From Bacillus sp. J37 (GTDB taxonomy: Bacteria > Bacillota > Bacilli > Bacillales > Bacillaceae), in contig NZ_JAEK01000023.1 of the NCBI RefSeq assembly GCF_000518865.1, positions 1 through 64,000 on the forward strand: DNA of 64,000 bases, read 5' to 3'. This document shows, one piece after another, positions 25,839 to 36,300 of this stretch. The notes below the pieces were generated by a model. It was not told where the DNA came from. It searched no databases and saw only the letters and a program-made list of their open reading frames with translations. The translations under genes were made by a program, and so were the position numbers. The first letter of the stretch is position 1, and each line of letters opens with the position of its first letter.

Positions 25839-26228
25839 ATGAAAGAATTAACCTTCAAATCTTACGAACAATTTCTACAATTCAACGAACATAAAGCAAT
25901 GGAAAAGGCAATCATGAAAGGACTTCAGGGAGAGGAGTTAGAGACATTCAAACATGAATTCCAAGAAAGAGCCAAAGCGATGTGGAAAGAGTACGACTGT
26001 GATCATTGGGTACAGAAGCATGGATATGTCATCATAAACGTATGGAAAGACGGCATAGGGAAGAGGAAAATCACAAGAGGCAGACCAAAAAAACTAGACT
26101 CAGAAAAATACATACATTCTGTTCATGTAAGGTTAGATGACGATGCATATCGTAAACTCACAAACCACTGCCAGGAAAATCAAATGGATGTTTCTGAAGC
26201 AATTCGGGATCTTATTAAAACGTTATAA
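25839..26228 (+). CDS. Ribbon-helix-helix-like DNA-binding protein
   Basis: A 129-residue protein. The last 40 residues (VHVRLDDDAYRKL, then DVSEAIRDLIKTL) fit a ribbon-helix-helix DNA-binding domain, preceded by a basic GRPKK segment like an AT-hook. The first 75 residues are charged and helical with no match I recognise. GGGAG precedes the ATG. Possible regulator; no toxin partner is adjacent. Confidence 0.65.
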   Translation: MKELTFKSYEQFLQFNEHKAMEKAIMKGLQGEELETFKHEFQERAKAMWKEYDCDHWVQKHGYVIINVWKDGIGKRKITRGRPKKLDSEKYIHSVHVRLDDDAYRKLTNHCQENQMDVSEAIRDLIKTL

Positions 26229-26235
26229 GTTTCAT

Positions 26236-26280
26236 AAAAAGAAGATTTGACAAGTGTAATTGTTTGAATCTTCTTTTTAT
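26236..26280 (+). terminator. Terminator of the ribbon-helix-helix gene
   Basis: AAAAAGAAGATT/AATCTTCTTTTT perfect stem, T-rich tail. Confidence 0.85.
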
Positions 26281-26439
26281 TTGTGAAAATAATGTGAATA
26301 TAGTTAGACAAATTCCATAATTTGAAATATACCTCTTTTCTCTGGTTATTTTTTGTGATACATTAATTATTGTGGTTGATAATCAATCTCAACAGGCACA
26401 AAAGAAAGATAAAGCAAGGTTCTTTTTTTTATTATTTGA

Positions 26440-26454
26440 TGATAATGATTATCA
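26440..26454. promoter_or_regulatory. Fur box upstream of the yclN-type gene
   Basis: TGATAATGATTATCA is a perfect 7-1-7 Fur box. A weaker TTGATAATCAATCTCA lies at about 26376. A folded repeat stands between these sites and the coding region. Confidence 0.9.
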
Positions 26455-26508
26455 TCTGTTTTTGGGAAGTCTAATAGAATCAATTATTGAATTTTGAACT
26501 TAGTTTGA

Positions 26509-26630
26509 GTGTCTAGCTCCAGCGCCTAGCCACTCGAGGTCATAAGTCAATTTGGAATTGAAGGCAAAGGACGCCTTCAATTCCAAATTTCCTTATTTGC
26601 CCAAGGCTGATCAAGGCGCTTGCGCTTTTC
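26509..26630 (+). repeat. Folded intergenic element, copy 2
   Basis: A 122-bp copy of the element at 22512, lacking the GC-rich left-middle section. It retains GTGTCTAGCTCCAGCGCCTAG, a 12-bp perfect hairpin GGAATTGAAGGC/GCCTTCAATTCC and the GGCGCTTGCGCTTTTC end. It lies between the Fur box and the permease gene, so it is part of the 5' leader of that transcript. Confidence 0.75.
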
Positions 26631-26704
26631 TGAATAGATTCAACTTGGAATAATAATTGGTTTCAATTGTTGTGCTGAGAATAAACATGTGATGAGGGTT
26701 TTAC

Positions 26705-27658
26705 ATGAGATTATGGATGTTAGGAATTGTAGCTATCGTCCTGTCATTTATCTCGCTATTTATTGGAGCAATTGATATAACACCACTTGATTTACTGGAT
26801 TGGGAATCAGATGAAACACAAATTTTCCTTATAAGTCGGGTACCACGATTAATTGCCATTATATTAGCAGGGGCAGGGATGAGTATTGCCGGCTTAATTA
26901 TGCAGTCTTTAAGCCGAAATAAGTTTGTTTCACCAACAACTGCCGGGACATTGGATGCAGCAAAACTAGGTATTTTAATTTCAATGTTATTTTTTACGAA
27001 TGTAACGTATACACAACAAGTTCTCTTTAGTTTTGCGTTTGCTTTGGCAGGAACATTCGTATTTATGCAAATATTGGATCGTATTAAATTTAAGGATGTC
27101 ATTTTTGTCCCATTGATTGGAATTATGTATGGAAATATTTTGTCTTCCATTACAACATTCTTAGGATATGAAGCTGATCTTTTGCAAAATATCTCTTCAT
27201 GGCTTATGGGCAGCTTCACGTTAGTTATTGCCGGCCGTTATGAACTTTTATATGTTAGTATTCCGGCTCTTATTCTAGCGTATCTTTATGCAAATAAGTT
27301 CACAGTCGCAGGAATGGGAGAAGAGTTTGCGAAGAATCTCGGTTTAAGTTATAAGCTGGTACTTAATATTGGCTTAATTCTTGTTGCTATTATATCGACA
27401 ACAGTAGTCCTCACAGTGGGTGTCATTCCGTTCTTAGGACTGATTGTGCCAAATATTGTTTCTCTTTACTTAGGGGATAACTTACGTAAAACGATTCCGC
27501 ATACAGCTGTATTAGGTGTTGTTTTTTTACTAATATGTGACATTCTAGGACGTATCATTATTCATCCTTATGAGATTCCAGTTAATGTAACTGTGGCAGT
27601 AATAGGCAGTGCGATCTTCTTAACGATGTTACTTAGGGGGAGAGCATATGCGAAATAG
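26705..27658 (+). CDS. yclN: Siderophore ABC transporter permease YclN-like
   Basis: A 317-residue FecCD-type permease with about nine membrane helices and the family segment RVPRLIAIILAGAGMSIAGLI. It resembles YclN of the B. subtilis petrobactin importer, and the four-gene order N-O-P-Q is the same here. ATG follows GAGG. It overlaps the next gene by 11 nt. Regulation by iron through the Fur box is expected. Petrobactin as the substrate is inferred from orthology. Confidence 0.88.
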   Translation: MRLWMLGIVAIVLSFISLFIGAIDITPLDLLDWESDETQIFLISRVPRLIAIILAGAGMSIAGLIMQSLSRNKFVSPTTAGTLDAAKLGILISMLFFTNVTYTQQVLFSFAFALAGTFVFMQILDRIKFKDVIFVPLIGIMYGNILSSITTFLGYEADLLQNISSWLMGSFTLVIAGRYELLYVSIPALILAYLYANKFTVAGMGEEFAKNLGLSYKLVLNIGLILVAIISTTVVLTVGVIPFLGLIVPNIVSLYLGDNLRKTIPHTAVLGVVFLLICDILGRIIIHPYEIPVNVTVAVIGSAIFLTMLLRGRAYAK

Positions 27659-28601
27659 AACCAAACTGATCATACTAGCAGTGATTGCAATTGTATGTAT
27701 TTTGCTTTATGGCTTTTATGATATAAAAGGCGGCTTTGATTATGCCTTTCCAAAGCGTATGCTCCGTGTTTCAGCCATGATTGTAACAGGAATTGCCATT
27801 GCGTATTCAACGGTTGTGTTCCAAACCATTACACATAATCGAATATTAACACCTTCTGTTATGGGACTTGATTCTATGTATCAAGTTGTACAAACATTAA
27901 TCTACTTTTTTGCAGGTTCGATGTCTGTTTGGGTGTTAAATAAATACTTAAACTTTGGTGTTGCGATTTTGGCGATGGTTGTCTTTGCCTTAGCTTTATA
28001 TCGATTTTTGTTTAGGGCAGATAAACATCCGATTTATTTTCTTCTATTAATAGGGATGATTATAGGCACACTTCTGGGAAGCTTTGTCACATTCCTGCAA
28101 GTATTGATTGATCCTGTTGAATATTTAAGTCTTCAAAGCCGTTTGTTTGCGACCTTTACAAACGTAAAAGCGGAGTTACTTTTTATTTCAATTGGCATTC
28201 TGTTCTTTGCATTCCTTTATGGGTATTTTATTATGGGGAAACTGGATGTCATGTCTCTTGGGCGTGAAAATGCGATGAATCTGGGAATTAATTATGACGG
28301 TATGGTCATGAAGATCTTAATATTATCGTCTGTATTAATAGCCACATCGACAGCGCTTGTTGGGCCTATTACATTTTTTGGCTTAATTGTTGCCAATCTT
28401 TCTTATCAATATTTGGCAACATATAAACACTCTATCCACATTTTAGGAGCAAGTTTGATCAGTATCATTGCATTGGTCGGCGGTAATTTTCTTGTAGAAC
28501 ATATTTTTGAGTTGCGTACAACATTAAGTGTCATTATTAACTTTATCGGCGGTATTTACTTTATTTATCTATTACTTAAAGAAAGTAGGGCAGCAGGATG
28601 A
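27648..28601 (+). CDS. yclO: Siderophore ABC transporter permease YclO-like
   Basis: A 317-residue second FecCD permease, paired with the preceding one. The segment NLGINYDGMVMKILILSS corresponds to the cytoplasmic contact region, and GPITFFGLIVANL is conserved. GGGGGAGAG lies upstream of its ATG. The end overlaps the ATPase start as ATGA, indicating coupled translation. Confidence 0.88.
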   Translation: MRNRTKLIILAVIAIVCILLYGFYDIKGGFDYAFPKRMLRVSAMIVTGIAIAYSTVVFQTITHNRILTPSVMGLDSMYQVVQTLIYFFAGSMSVWVLNKYLNFGVAILAMVVFALALYRFLFRADKHPIYFLLLIGMIIGTLLGSFVTFLQVLIDPVEYLSLQSRLFATFTNVKAELLFISIGILFFAFLYGYFIMGKLDVMSLGRENAMNLGINYDGMVMKILILSSVLIATSTALVGPITFFGLIVANLSYQYLATYKHSIHILGASLISIIALVGGNFLVEHIFELRTTLSVIINFIGGIYFIYLLLKESRAAG

Positions 28602-29365
28602 TCGAAATCAAAGGATTAACAAAGCAATTTGGTAAAAAACCTGTTGTAGAGGATGTTACTGTTACAATCGAGCCTGGGACCATTACATCGTTTATTGGGC
28701 CGAATGGTGCCGGTAAGTCAACACTTCTTTCGATGGTGAGCCGTCTATTAGAGGCAGATACAGGTGAAGTTTTACTCGATCAAAATAATGTGAAGAAATG
28801 GAAGTCCTCTGAATTTGCGAAACGTGTATCCATTTTGAAACAAGCAAACTATCTTAATGTGCGTTTAACGGTACGTGAGCTTGTAGCATTTGGCCGTTAT
28901 CCGTATTCAAAGGGACGTCTAACAGCTGAAGATGAAAAATTTGTTGATCAAGCAATCGAATATATGAATCTAGCTGAGATGCAGGACAAATTTCTAGATG
29001 AATTGTCAGGTGGTCAAAAACAGCGTGCATTTATTGCGATGGTGATTGCTCAGGATACAGATTATGTCCTGCTGGATGAGCCTTTAAATAACTTGGATAT
29101 GAAGCATTCTGTGCAAATCATGAAAATCCTTCGTAAACTAGTGGATGAACTTGGCAAAACCGTTGTCATTGTTTTGCATGACATTAACTTTGCTTCTGTC
29201 TATTCAGACCGTATCGTTGCGTTAAAAAATGGAAAGTTGATGAAAAACGGGCCAACCCATGAAATCATTAATTCTGATGCGTTACGTGAAATATATGATA
29301 TGGATATTCCGATTCAAGAACAAAATGGATGTAGAATATGTGTGTATTTTAACTCACATACGTAA
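28598..29365 (+). CDS. yclP: Siderophore ABC transporter ATPase YclP-like
   Basis: A 255-residue ATP-binding subunit. Walker A GPNGAGKST at 34-42, signature LSGGQKQR near 137, Walker B VLLDEPLNNLDM and switch His in VLHDINF are all intact. It energises the two permeases. It overlaps yclO by 4 nt. Confidence 0.92.
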   Translation: MIEIKGLTKQFGKKPVVEDVTVTIEPGTITSFIGPNGAGKSTLLSMVSRLLEADTGEVLLDQNNVKKWKSSEFAKRVSILKQANYLNVRLTVRELVAFGRYPYSKGRLTAEDEKFVDQAIEYMNLAEMQDKFLDELSGGQKQRAFIAMVIAQDTDYVLLDEPLNNLDMKHSVQIMKILRKLVDELGKTVVIVLHDINFASVYSDRIVALKNGKLMKNGPTHEIINSDALREIYDMDIPIQEQNGCRICVYFNSHT

Positions 29366-29371
29366 AAGGTT

Positions 29372-29436
29372 GCCTGGAGAATGAGCTTTCTCCAGGCTGG
29401 ATTGTAACCATTTTAAAAATTACAACATGGTTACAA
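29372..29436 (+). promoter_or_regulatory. Two hairpins between yclP and yclQ, first without T run
   Basis: GCCTGGAGA/TCTCCAGGC (29372-29397) is a perfect stem followed by TGGATTG rather than T residues. A second stem GTAACCA/TGGTTAC follows (29404-29435). It may protect or process mRNA rather than end it. Confidence 0.5.
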
Positions 29437-29491
29437 GAATTTTAAAAAGATGTCAAAAGGCTATTGACATTAAAACTTTAATAGAGCATAA

Positions 29492-29522
29492 TGATAATCG
29501 TTATCAATGATAATGATTATCA
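29492..29522. promoter_or_regulatory. Tandem Fur boxes upstream of yclQ
   Basis: TGATAATCGTTATCA (29492-29506, one mismatch to the 7-1-7 consensus) and TGATAATGATTATCA (29508-29522, perfect) are adjacent. They indicate a separate iron-regulated promoter for the binding protein. Confidence 0.88.
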
Positions 29523-29564
29523 TTAACAATAAAAAATACATATAGTAGAGGGAGAGGAAGAAAG

Positions 29565-30608
29565 ATGAAAAAAAGAAATTTATTTATCGCATTGTTAGCA
29601 GCTATGATGTTACTGCTTGCCGCATGTGGATCTAACGAAGAAGCTTCAACAGATGAATCAAAGGATAAAGAAACAACTGCAGCTGAAGGTCAAGCAGAAG
29701 AAACAACTGGAGCAGAATCTGAAGGTCCTGCATATCCAATGACTGTATCTCCAACGGTTGCTTCAGTTGAAGGTGAAGAAGCAGCAATTAATTTTGAAGA
29801 TATAGAATTTGATAAAATGCCGGAAAAAATTGCTGTATTTGATTATGGGTTCTTAGATACACTGGATGCACTGGGTGTTGAAGGAATTGTAGGGGTTGCA
29901 AAAGACTCTGCCCTACCAGCTCACCTTGAAAAATACGCTTCTGATGAGTATCAAAGTGTTGGTGGCTTAAAAGAGCCATTACTTGAAGATATCGCAGAAA
30001 TGGATCCGGATGTAATCTTCATCTCGGGCCGTCAGTCGGCTTTCTATGAAGAATTAAAAGAAATCGCTCCTGTTGTGTTTGTCGGTACTTCTGAAGATGA
30101 CTACTGGAACACGTTCTTATCTTCAGTAGATTTAGCAGCTAAAATGTTTGGTAAAGAAGCAGAAGCTGAGGAATACACAGCAAAATTCGATTCAGCGCTA
30201 GAAGAAATCAATACTTTAGCTGGAAACTATGACACTTCATTAGTAACAATGTACAACGAAGGTAAATTATCCGGTTTCGCGAAAAACTCTCGCTTTGGTT
30301 ATATTTATGATATTTACGGGTTCAAGCCTGTAACAGATAATATCGAATCTTCTTCTCACGGTTCTAACTTTGGTTTCGAAGCCATTTTAGAATTAAATCC
30401 ACAAGTGTTATTCGTTATTGACCGTACAGCAGCAGTTGGAGACAAGTCTAATATCGATACTGACATGGAAAATGACATCGTTAAGAAAACAGACGCTTAT
30501 CAAAACGAAAAGATCGTATACTTAGATGGCCCGCTATGGTACCTAAGCGGCGGCGGTTTACAATCTGAACTCGCAAAAATCGAAGAAGTATTAGCAGAAT
30601 TAAAATAA
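29565..30608 (+). CDS. yclQ: Siderophore-binding lipoprotein YclQ-like
   Basis: A 347-residue periplasmic-binding-type lipoprotein. The signal ends in LLAAC with Cys21, an acidic linker rich in E, T and S follows (about 22-60), then the class III binding fold. It resembles YclQ/FpuA-type petrobactin receptors. GGGAGAGGAAG lies upstream of the ATG. Its own tandem Fur boxes should give higher expression than the permeases, usual for binding proteins. Confidence 0.88.
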   Translation: MKKRNLFIALLAAMMLLLAACGSNEEASTDESKDKETTAAEGQAEETTGAESEGPAYPMTVSPTVASVEGEEAAINFEDIEFDKMPEKIAVFDYGFLDTLDALGVEGIVGVAKDSALPAHLEKYASDEYQSVGGLKEPLLEDIAEMDPDVIFISGRQSAFYEELKEIAPVVFVGTSEDDYWNTFLSSVDLAAKMFGKEAEAEEYTAKFDSALEEINTLAGNYDTSLVTMYNEGKLSGFAKNSRFGYIYDIYGFKPVTDNIESSSHGSNFGFEAILELNPQVLFVIDRTAAVGDKSNIDTDMENDIVKKTDAYQNEKIVYLDGPLWYLSGGGLQSELAKIEEVLAELK

Positions 30609-30632
30609 TAGAAAATAAAATAGATTTATGAA

Positions 30633-30686
30633 AAGGACTGTCTAAAAGTAAGTGGAAACTTACAAAACAAAGGCAGTCCTTTTTTC
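30633..30686 (+). terminator. Terminator after yclQ
   Basis: AAGGACTG/CAGTCCTT stem with an inner GTAAGT...ACTTAC hairpin, then TTTTTT. Confidence 0.82.
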
Positions 30687-30772
30687 TATCACATAAATTA
30701 AAGTATGCATGTTAAGTAAGGTTTTTTATAAGTGAACAAATTTTAAAGGTGTGTATAACTAATACTAATTTG

Positions 30773-30874
30773 GGTAGATTGAAGCGGAAGGTGTGAGACC
30801 CCACAGACGCGGAGCGTTGAGGAGGCTCACCGCCCGCCCCGCTTAAGATGAGCAACCTGGAGCTCCAATCAACC
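30773..30874 (+). repeat. GC-rich intergenic repeat, copy 2
   Basis: Starts with GATTGAAGCGGAAGGTG and ends with CCTGGAGCTCCAATCAACC. The middle holds TGAGACCCCACAGACGCGG and GAGGAGGCTCACCGCCCGC. Same family as 5228 and 44933. It fills the gap between yclQ and the kinase gene. Confidence 0.75.
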
Positions 30875-31005
30875 ATTCACAATTCAAATTTCATAAAAAC
30901 AAAGTCTGAAAAACAACTTACAGAAAACAACTACTTTCCACAAACAAGCCGAACTTTTGTTCCACCATATTATCCCATATGGTATAATATGAAAAAACGC
31001 TTGGA

Positions 31006-33069
31006 GTGGTTTCTATTTTTAAGCTAGAGGAAATATTCAAAGATAAAAGCTCCTCTTTTTTAGAAAAAGAAGAGCGAAGATTAATAGAATTATATAGCCT
31101 TAATTTGATCCATACTCCAAATGAACAACCTTTTGATCGTATTACAGAATTGGCCAGTCGCATTTTCCAAGCGCCAATCTCTCTTATTTCATTACTTACA
31201 GAGGATAAACAATGGTTTAAATCATGTGTAGGTCTGACCGGAGAGCTATTAACCGAAAGATCAACAAAACGAGATGAATCAATCTGTCAGCATGTATTAC
31301 TTGATGGAGAGCCATTAGTCATTGAAGACACACATCTCGACCAGCGATTTAAACATAATCCTTTAGTTATACAACATCAAATTCGCTTTTACGCTGGAGC
31401 TCCGATCATAACAAAGAATCATCATATCATAGGTACTCTTTGTATTATCGATGTGAAGCCGCGCTCATTTACTGAGGATGAATTACAAACATTAGTTGAC
31501 TTAAGCAAGTGGGTCAACACCGAAATAGAACTCAGGGCCGATTTACTTGAAAGAACGATGAATGAACAATCGATTCGTACTCTATATGAAGTAACGAGCA
31601 ATAATTGTTTATCTTTTCATGAGAAATTAAAGAGACTGCTCAAAATTGGATGTGAACGCTTTCGTTTGACGGATGGAAATATTTCCAAGATCACCGGAGA
31701 TGTTTATGAAATCCTCCAAACAATTAGTAAGTCATCAAAGTTTAGAAAAACCGGTGATATACTTCCACTTCATCAAACTTGTGCGGGAAAAGTTTTCGAG
31801 AGACTTGAGCCTGTTCATATTAAACAATCAGCTTTAGAAACAGAATCAGCTTTGATAAATGAATATGTTGGTGCACCTATATTTGTTAATAACGTTTTCT
31901 ATGGAACATTTTGCTTTTTCTCTGCAGATCAAACATTTCGAACGATTACCAACTCGGATCTTGAGTTTTTACAACTAATGACACAGTGGGTTGGCTATGA
32001 AATTGAACGATTACTGGTTCATACAGAATTGAGTGAGAGCCAGGAGCGGTTTCAGCAAATCGCAAACAATATAAAGGATGCATTTTGGATATTTGATGTG
32101 GAGGAAAACCGGCTGCTGTATATGAGTTCAGCTTGGGAAGAAATTACCGGAAGAACGTGTGAGCAATTTATAGAAGACAAAACCTTATGGGATACTATTA
32201 TGCTTCCTGAAGATCGCGATGAAACGATGGAGCAATTCCAAAACGTTTGGAAGAATAAAGAATTTGAATATAGACTCACACATACCGATGGTACAATTCG
32301 CTGGGTCAGGAATCGAATCGTACCTGTCTTCAATAAAGATGGTGACTTATATCGAGTGGTTGGGGTAGCTGCAGATATAACTGATGCCAAGTTAAATCAA
32401 GACTTAATAAGGAAATCGGATAAACTCGCCGCTGTTAGCCAGCTGGCTGCTAGTATAGCGCATGAAATACGGAATCCATTGACAAGTGTTAAGGGCTTTA
32501 TTCAGTTAAAGCATAATGAAAGTTGTTCTTTTAAAGAGCTTATTTTATCAGAGCTCGGACAAATAGAGGATTTTATCAATGAAATACTGATTTTGGCTAA
32601 TTCACATCTTGGTATCCAACTTAATCACCATAATGTCATTGACATCATGTCTGAAGTTTTACATGCCAATAAGGAAGTTAGTCACCTATTTCATCTTACA
32701 TTTGAATATGATCCTAGAGCAAATGTAGAAATCATCTGTGACGAGAACCAATTAAAATTGGTTTTCCAGAATATCATTAGCAATGCAATTGAATCAATGT
32801 CAACTGGCGGTACCATTCATATCGCGATTGGTATGGAAAATGAAGAATATATTTATATTCACGTAAAAGATCAGGGTGTTGGAATAGCACAGGAAAGAAT
32901 CGCTAAGCTCGGTGAACCCTATTATTCAAATAAAGAAAAAGGAAGCGGACTGGGCTTAATGATTAGTTATAAAATTATTGAAAATCATAAAGGGAAAATC
33001 CTCTTCACCAGTGAACTTGAAAAAGGAACAACAGTGAAAATTATCCTTCCGATTGAACACCAAGCATAA
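31006..33069 (+). CDS. GAF-PAS sensor histidine kinase
   Basis: A soluble kinase of about 687 residues. A first GAF domain is near 30-165 (ASRIFQAPISLISLLTEDKQ), a second GAF-like region near 180-335 and a PAS domain with PAC near 345-465. The HisKA domain carries the phospho-His in [15 protein letters not shown], and the ATPase domain ends in GSGLGLMISYKII. The architecture resembles Kin-type sporulation kinases. No response regulator is adjacent, so it may feed a phosphorelay. The GTG start is uncertain: GGAG lies too close to it. An extended -10 (TGGTATAAT) is at 30981-30989. Confidence 0.85.
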   Translation: MVSIFKLEEIFKDKSSSFLEKEERRLIELYSLNLIHTPNEQPFDRITELASRIFQAPISLISLLTEDKQWFKSCVGLTGELLTERSTKRDESICQHVLLDGEPLVIEDTHLDQRFKHNPLVIQHQIRFYAGAPIITKNHHIIGTLCIIDVKPRSFTEDELQTLVDLSKWVNTEIELRADLLERTMNEQSIRTLYEVTSNNCLSFHEKLKRLLKIGCERFRLTDGNISKITGDVYEILQTISKSSKFRKTGDILPLHQTCAGKVFERLEPVHIKQSALETESALINEYVGAPIFVNNVFYGTFCFFSADQTFRTITNSDLEFLQLMTQWVGYEIERLLVHTELSESQERFQQIANNIKDAFWIFDVEENRLLYMSSAWEEITGRTCEQFIEDKTLWDTIMLPEDRDETMEQFQNVWKNKEFEYRLTHTDGTIRWVRNRIVPVFNKDGDLYRVVGVAADITDAKLNQDLIRKSDKLAAVSQLAASIAHEIRNPLTSVKGFIQLKHNESCSFKELILSELGQIEDFINEILILANSHLGIQLNHHNVIDIMSEVLHANKEVSHLFHLTFEYDPRANVEIICDENQLKLVFQNIISNAIESMSTGGTIHIAIGMENEEYIYIHVKDQGVGIAQERIAKLGEPYYSNKEKGSGLGLMISYKIIENHKGKILFTSELEKGTTVKIILPIEHQA

Positions 33070-33080
33070 TAATCATCTGA

Positions 33081-33108
33081 AAGGAGCGAGTAAGTCGCTC
33101 CTTTTTGT
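33081..33108 (+). terminator. Terminator after the GAF-PAS kinase
   Basis: AAGGAGCGA/TCGCTCCTT stem followed by TTTGTCT. Confidence 0.82.
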
Positions 33109-33357
33109 CTACTCTTGGAATAGCAATATTGAAAATAATGGTTTTATTTAAGAAATAAGAACTAGTTATTAGTTTTAACTCCAGATGATAACTGATATCA
33201 TAAAATTATCCCATTATTGCGTTCGCTATAAAATTATTCAGGTGAAATAGATCATCTACTAAATGAATCTAAAAGAATTTTTTTCCTTTTTTGCTAACAG
33301 GAAATTACTAGCATTTGTCGAATGTTTTTATTGGCAGTGTTTAAGGGAGGATATTAG

Positions 33358-36300
33358 ATGTTACAAGCACAAGACGGGCAAATGGAAATAAATCATACAA
33401 AATCTGTATCTGAAGTTCCCTATGTGGTAGGAATCGGCGCCTCAGCTGGAGGACTGGAAGCAATTCAACAGTTTTTTCAAAATATTGTTCCTTATATTGA
33501 TGCAGCTTTCGTAGTTGTTCAACACTTATCATCGAAGTACAAAAGTTATATGCCGGAATTACTTGCGAAATCTACCAACATGAAAATTATTATAGCAGAA
33601 AAAGGACTGCGGCTTTCGGGGAAAACTGTTTATTTATGTCCGCCAAACCACTACATAACCATTAATAAACAAGGATTTATTCATTTGGAAGAATATGATG
33701 ATAAACAATCTGTCCATTATCCCATTGATATCTTTTTATCTTCACTCGCTACTTATGCTGAAACAAAAGCAATCGGTGTTATTTTATCAGGAAAAGGAAC
33801 AGATGGGACAAAAGGGCTTAACGATATACGTGCAAAAAGTGGACTTTGTCTGATTCAAGATGAAACAGCAAAATTTATGGACATGCCTGAAAGTGCAATG
33901 AAGTCAGGGGCTGGGGACTACATATTGGCTCCAAAAGCAATGCCGGAACGGATTAGTGATTATATCGCAACAAAGCCAATTGATTATACAGATAATGCGT
34001 TAAAACAAGTGTTAATGATGATACATAAAAAAAGTGGAATTGATTTTTCCATGTATAAAAAGAATACGGTGTTAAGAAGAATTGAACGCCGTATGAGTCT
34101 GGTTGAGGAGGAATTACCGACTCTAGAGGCTTATAAAAACTATTTATTAGAAAACCCTATGGAAATCCGTTATTTACAAGAAGATTTACTCATCGGGGTT
34201 ACTCACTTTTTTAGAGATACAGAGGCATTCAACTATTTGCAGCAATCTCTTATTCCTAAAATGATAGATGAGAATATACATAGAGGAAGAAATAAAATAA
34301 GAATATGGGTTGCAGGCTGTTCATCAGGTCAGGAAGCGTATTCTCTGGCGATTCTCTTTCATGACGAAATTGAAAAGCGAGGATGTGAAATGGATCTTCA
34401 GATATTCGCAACAGATATTGACCGTGATTCGGTGAAATTTGCTAGTCAAGGCTGCTATTCAGAGCAAATTGTTTCAGTGATTCCAAAACATCTGCTAGTG
34501 AAATACTTTGATAAAGATGGAAGTGATTATCAAGTAAAAAGGGAAATCAGACATAAAATTGTCTTTGCACCTCATAACATGACAAAGGATTCACCGTTTG
34601 TCAATTTGGATATGGTGAGCTGTCGAAATGTCATGATTTACTTTCAAACCGAGCTTCAGCAAAAAGTATTGTCTCTTTTTCATTTTGCATTAAAAGAGAA
34701 AGGGTATTTATTTTTAGGACCGAGTGAAACAATCGGCAAGCTAACAACTTTGTTTACTGCAGTGGATCATAAATGGAAGATTTTCAGCAATGAGATATCA
34801 GATAACCAACATGTCTCTCAAGCATTTCTTACTCCTAAAGAATCATTTAAAGAACAAGGGAAGGACAGAAGAAATTTGGAGCATCTTCGTGAATTAAATC
34901 GGTTTCAACACCCGGATGAACTATATGTTTCGTTAATGGATGAAATATTACCTCCATGTATTGTTGTTAATGAGCATAATGAGGTTTTATTAGTCTCAGG
35001 GAATGCAGGAGAGTATTTGAATCTTCCAAAAGGGAAAGTGAACTATAATATTTTTAATATGGTTCCTACGAATTTATCAGTGGCAATCGGAACAGCGATT
35101 AAAAAGGCAAGAGAGGAACTTAAAGAAATTAAATATAAAAACCTCCTTATTAATCAAAATGAAAATAAACAAGTAAAACTTATTGTAAAGCCTTTAGAGA
35201 GAGCAGGAAAGGGATATGTATCGCTGTTTTTAGAAGAGAATAAGCTGGATTCTTCAACTGAATTTAAAGCGGATTCTATCATGTTTGATCATGATTCAGC
35301 CTATAACCAAAGAATCTTTGACCTGGAGCAGGAGCTTTTTTACACAAAAAAAAGTCTGCAAACAACGATAGAAGAGCTTGAAACATCGAATGAAGAGCTG
35401 CAGTCTACAAATGAAGAATTAATTGCCGCAAATGAGGAATTGCAAAGTACAAATGAAGAAATGCAGTCTGTAAATGAAGAGTTAATAACCGTAAATACCG
35501 AGTATGAAAAGAAAATCAAAGAGTTAACGAACTTAAATAATGATATGGACAACCTCCTCATTAATACGAACATCGCCACGATTTTCTTAAATAAAAACCT
35601 CGATATTAAGCTCTATACACCTGAAGCTATGAAGATCTTTCATCTCATAGAGCGTGATATAGGAAGGCCGATTTATCACATTTCACATCGACTTGATTAT
35701 GATCTGTTTCTACAGGATATCGAGGAAGTGTTAGTAACAACAAAATCGATCATCAAGGAATTGCCCTCAAAGGATGGAAAATGGTACAGCGTTAAAATCA
35801 TGCCATATCGAACAAGTGAAAACTTAATCGACGGTATTGTGATTACGTTTATTGATATTTCAAATATTAAAAAGGTGAATCGCGAGTTACAATTGAGTAT
35901 GCAAGCAATTGAGCTTGGACCTGCGTATACGGCTTTTACCGATTTTCTAGGAACAATTGAATATGCAAACAGTAAGTTTGCAGAACAGTTGGGTATAGAT
36001 GTGCACCAAATTATTGGCCGTAAAATAAAAGATATTTATTCTAAATACTATCAAGAAAGTGAATTTGAACAGTATTGGAAAAAAGTCCGTGCCGGTGAGA
36101 CATGGACGGGCGAGTTGTCTTATAAAGGGAAAGATGGTAAGGAGAAATGGGAACATTTATCTCTAATACCTGTTGAAAATGAAGAAAATGATGTTGTCCA
36201 AATCTTACTAGTTGGTGAGGATATTACAAGCAGAAAAAGTTCAGAACAAATGCTGATTAAATCTGAAATGCTCTCTGGGATTGGTCAGCTGGCAGCAGGA

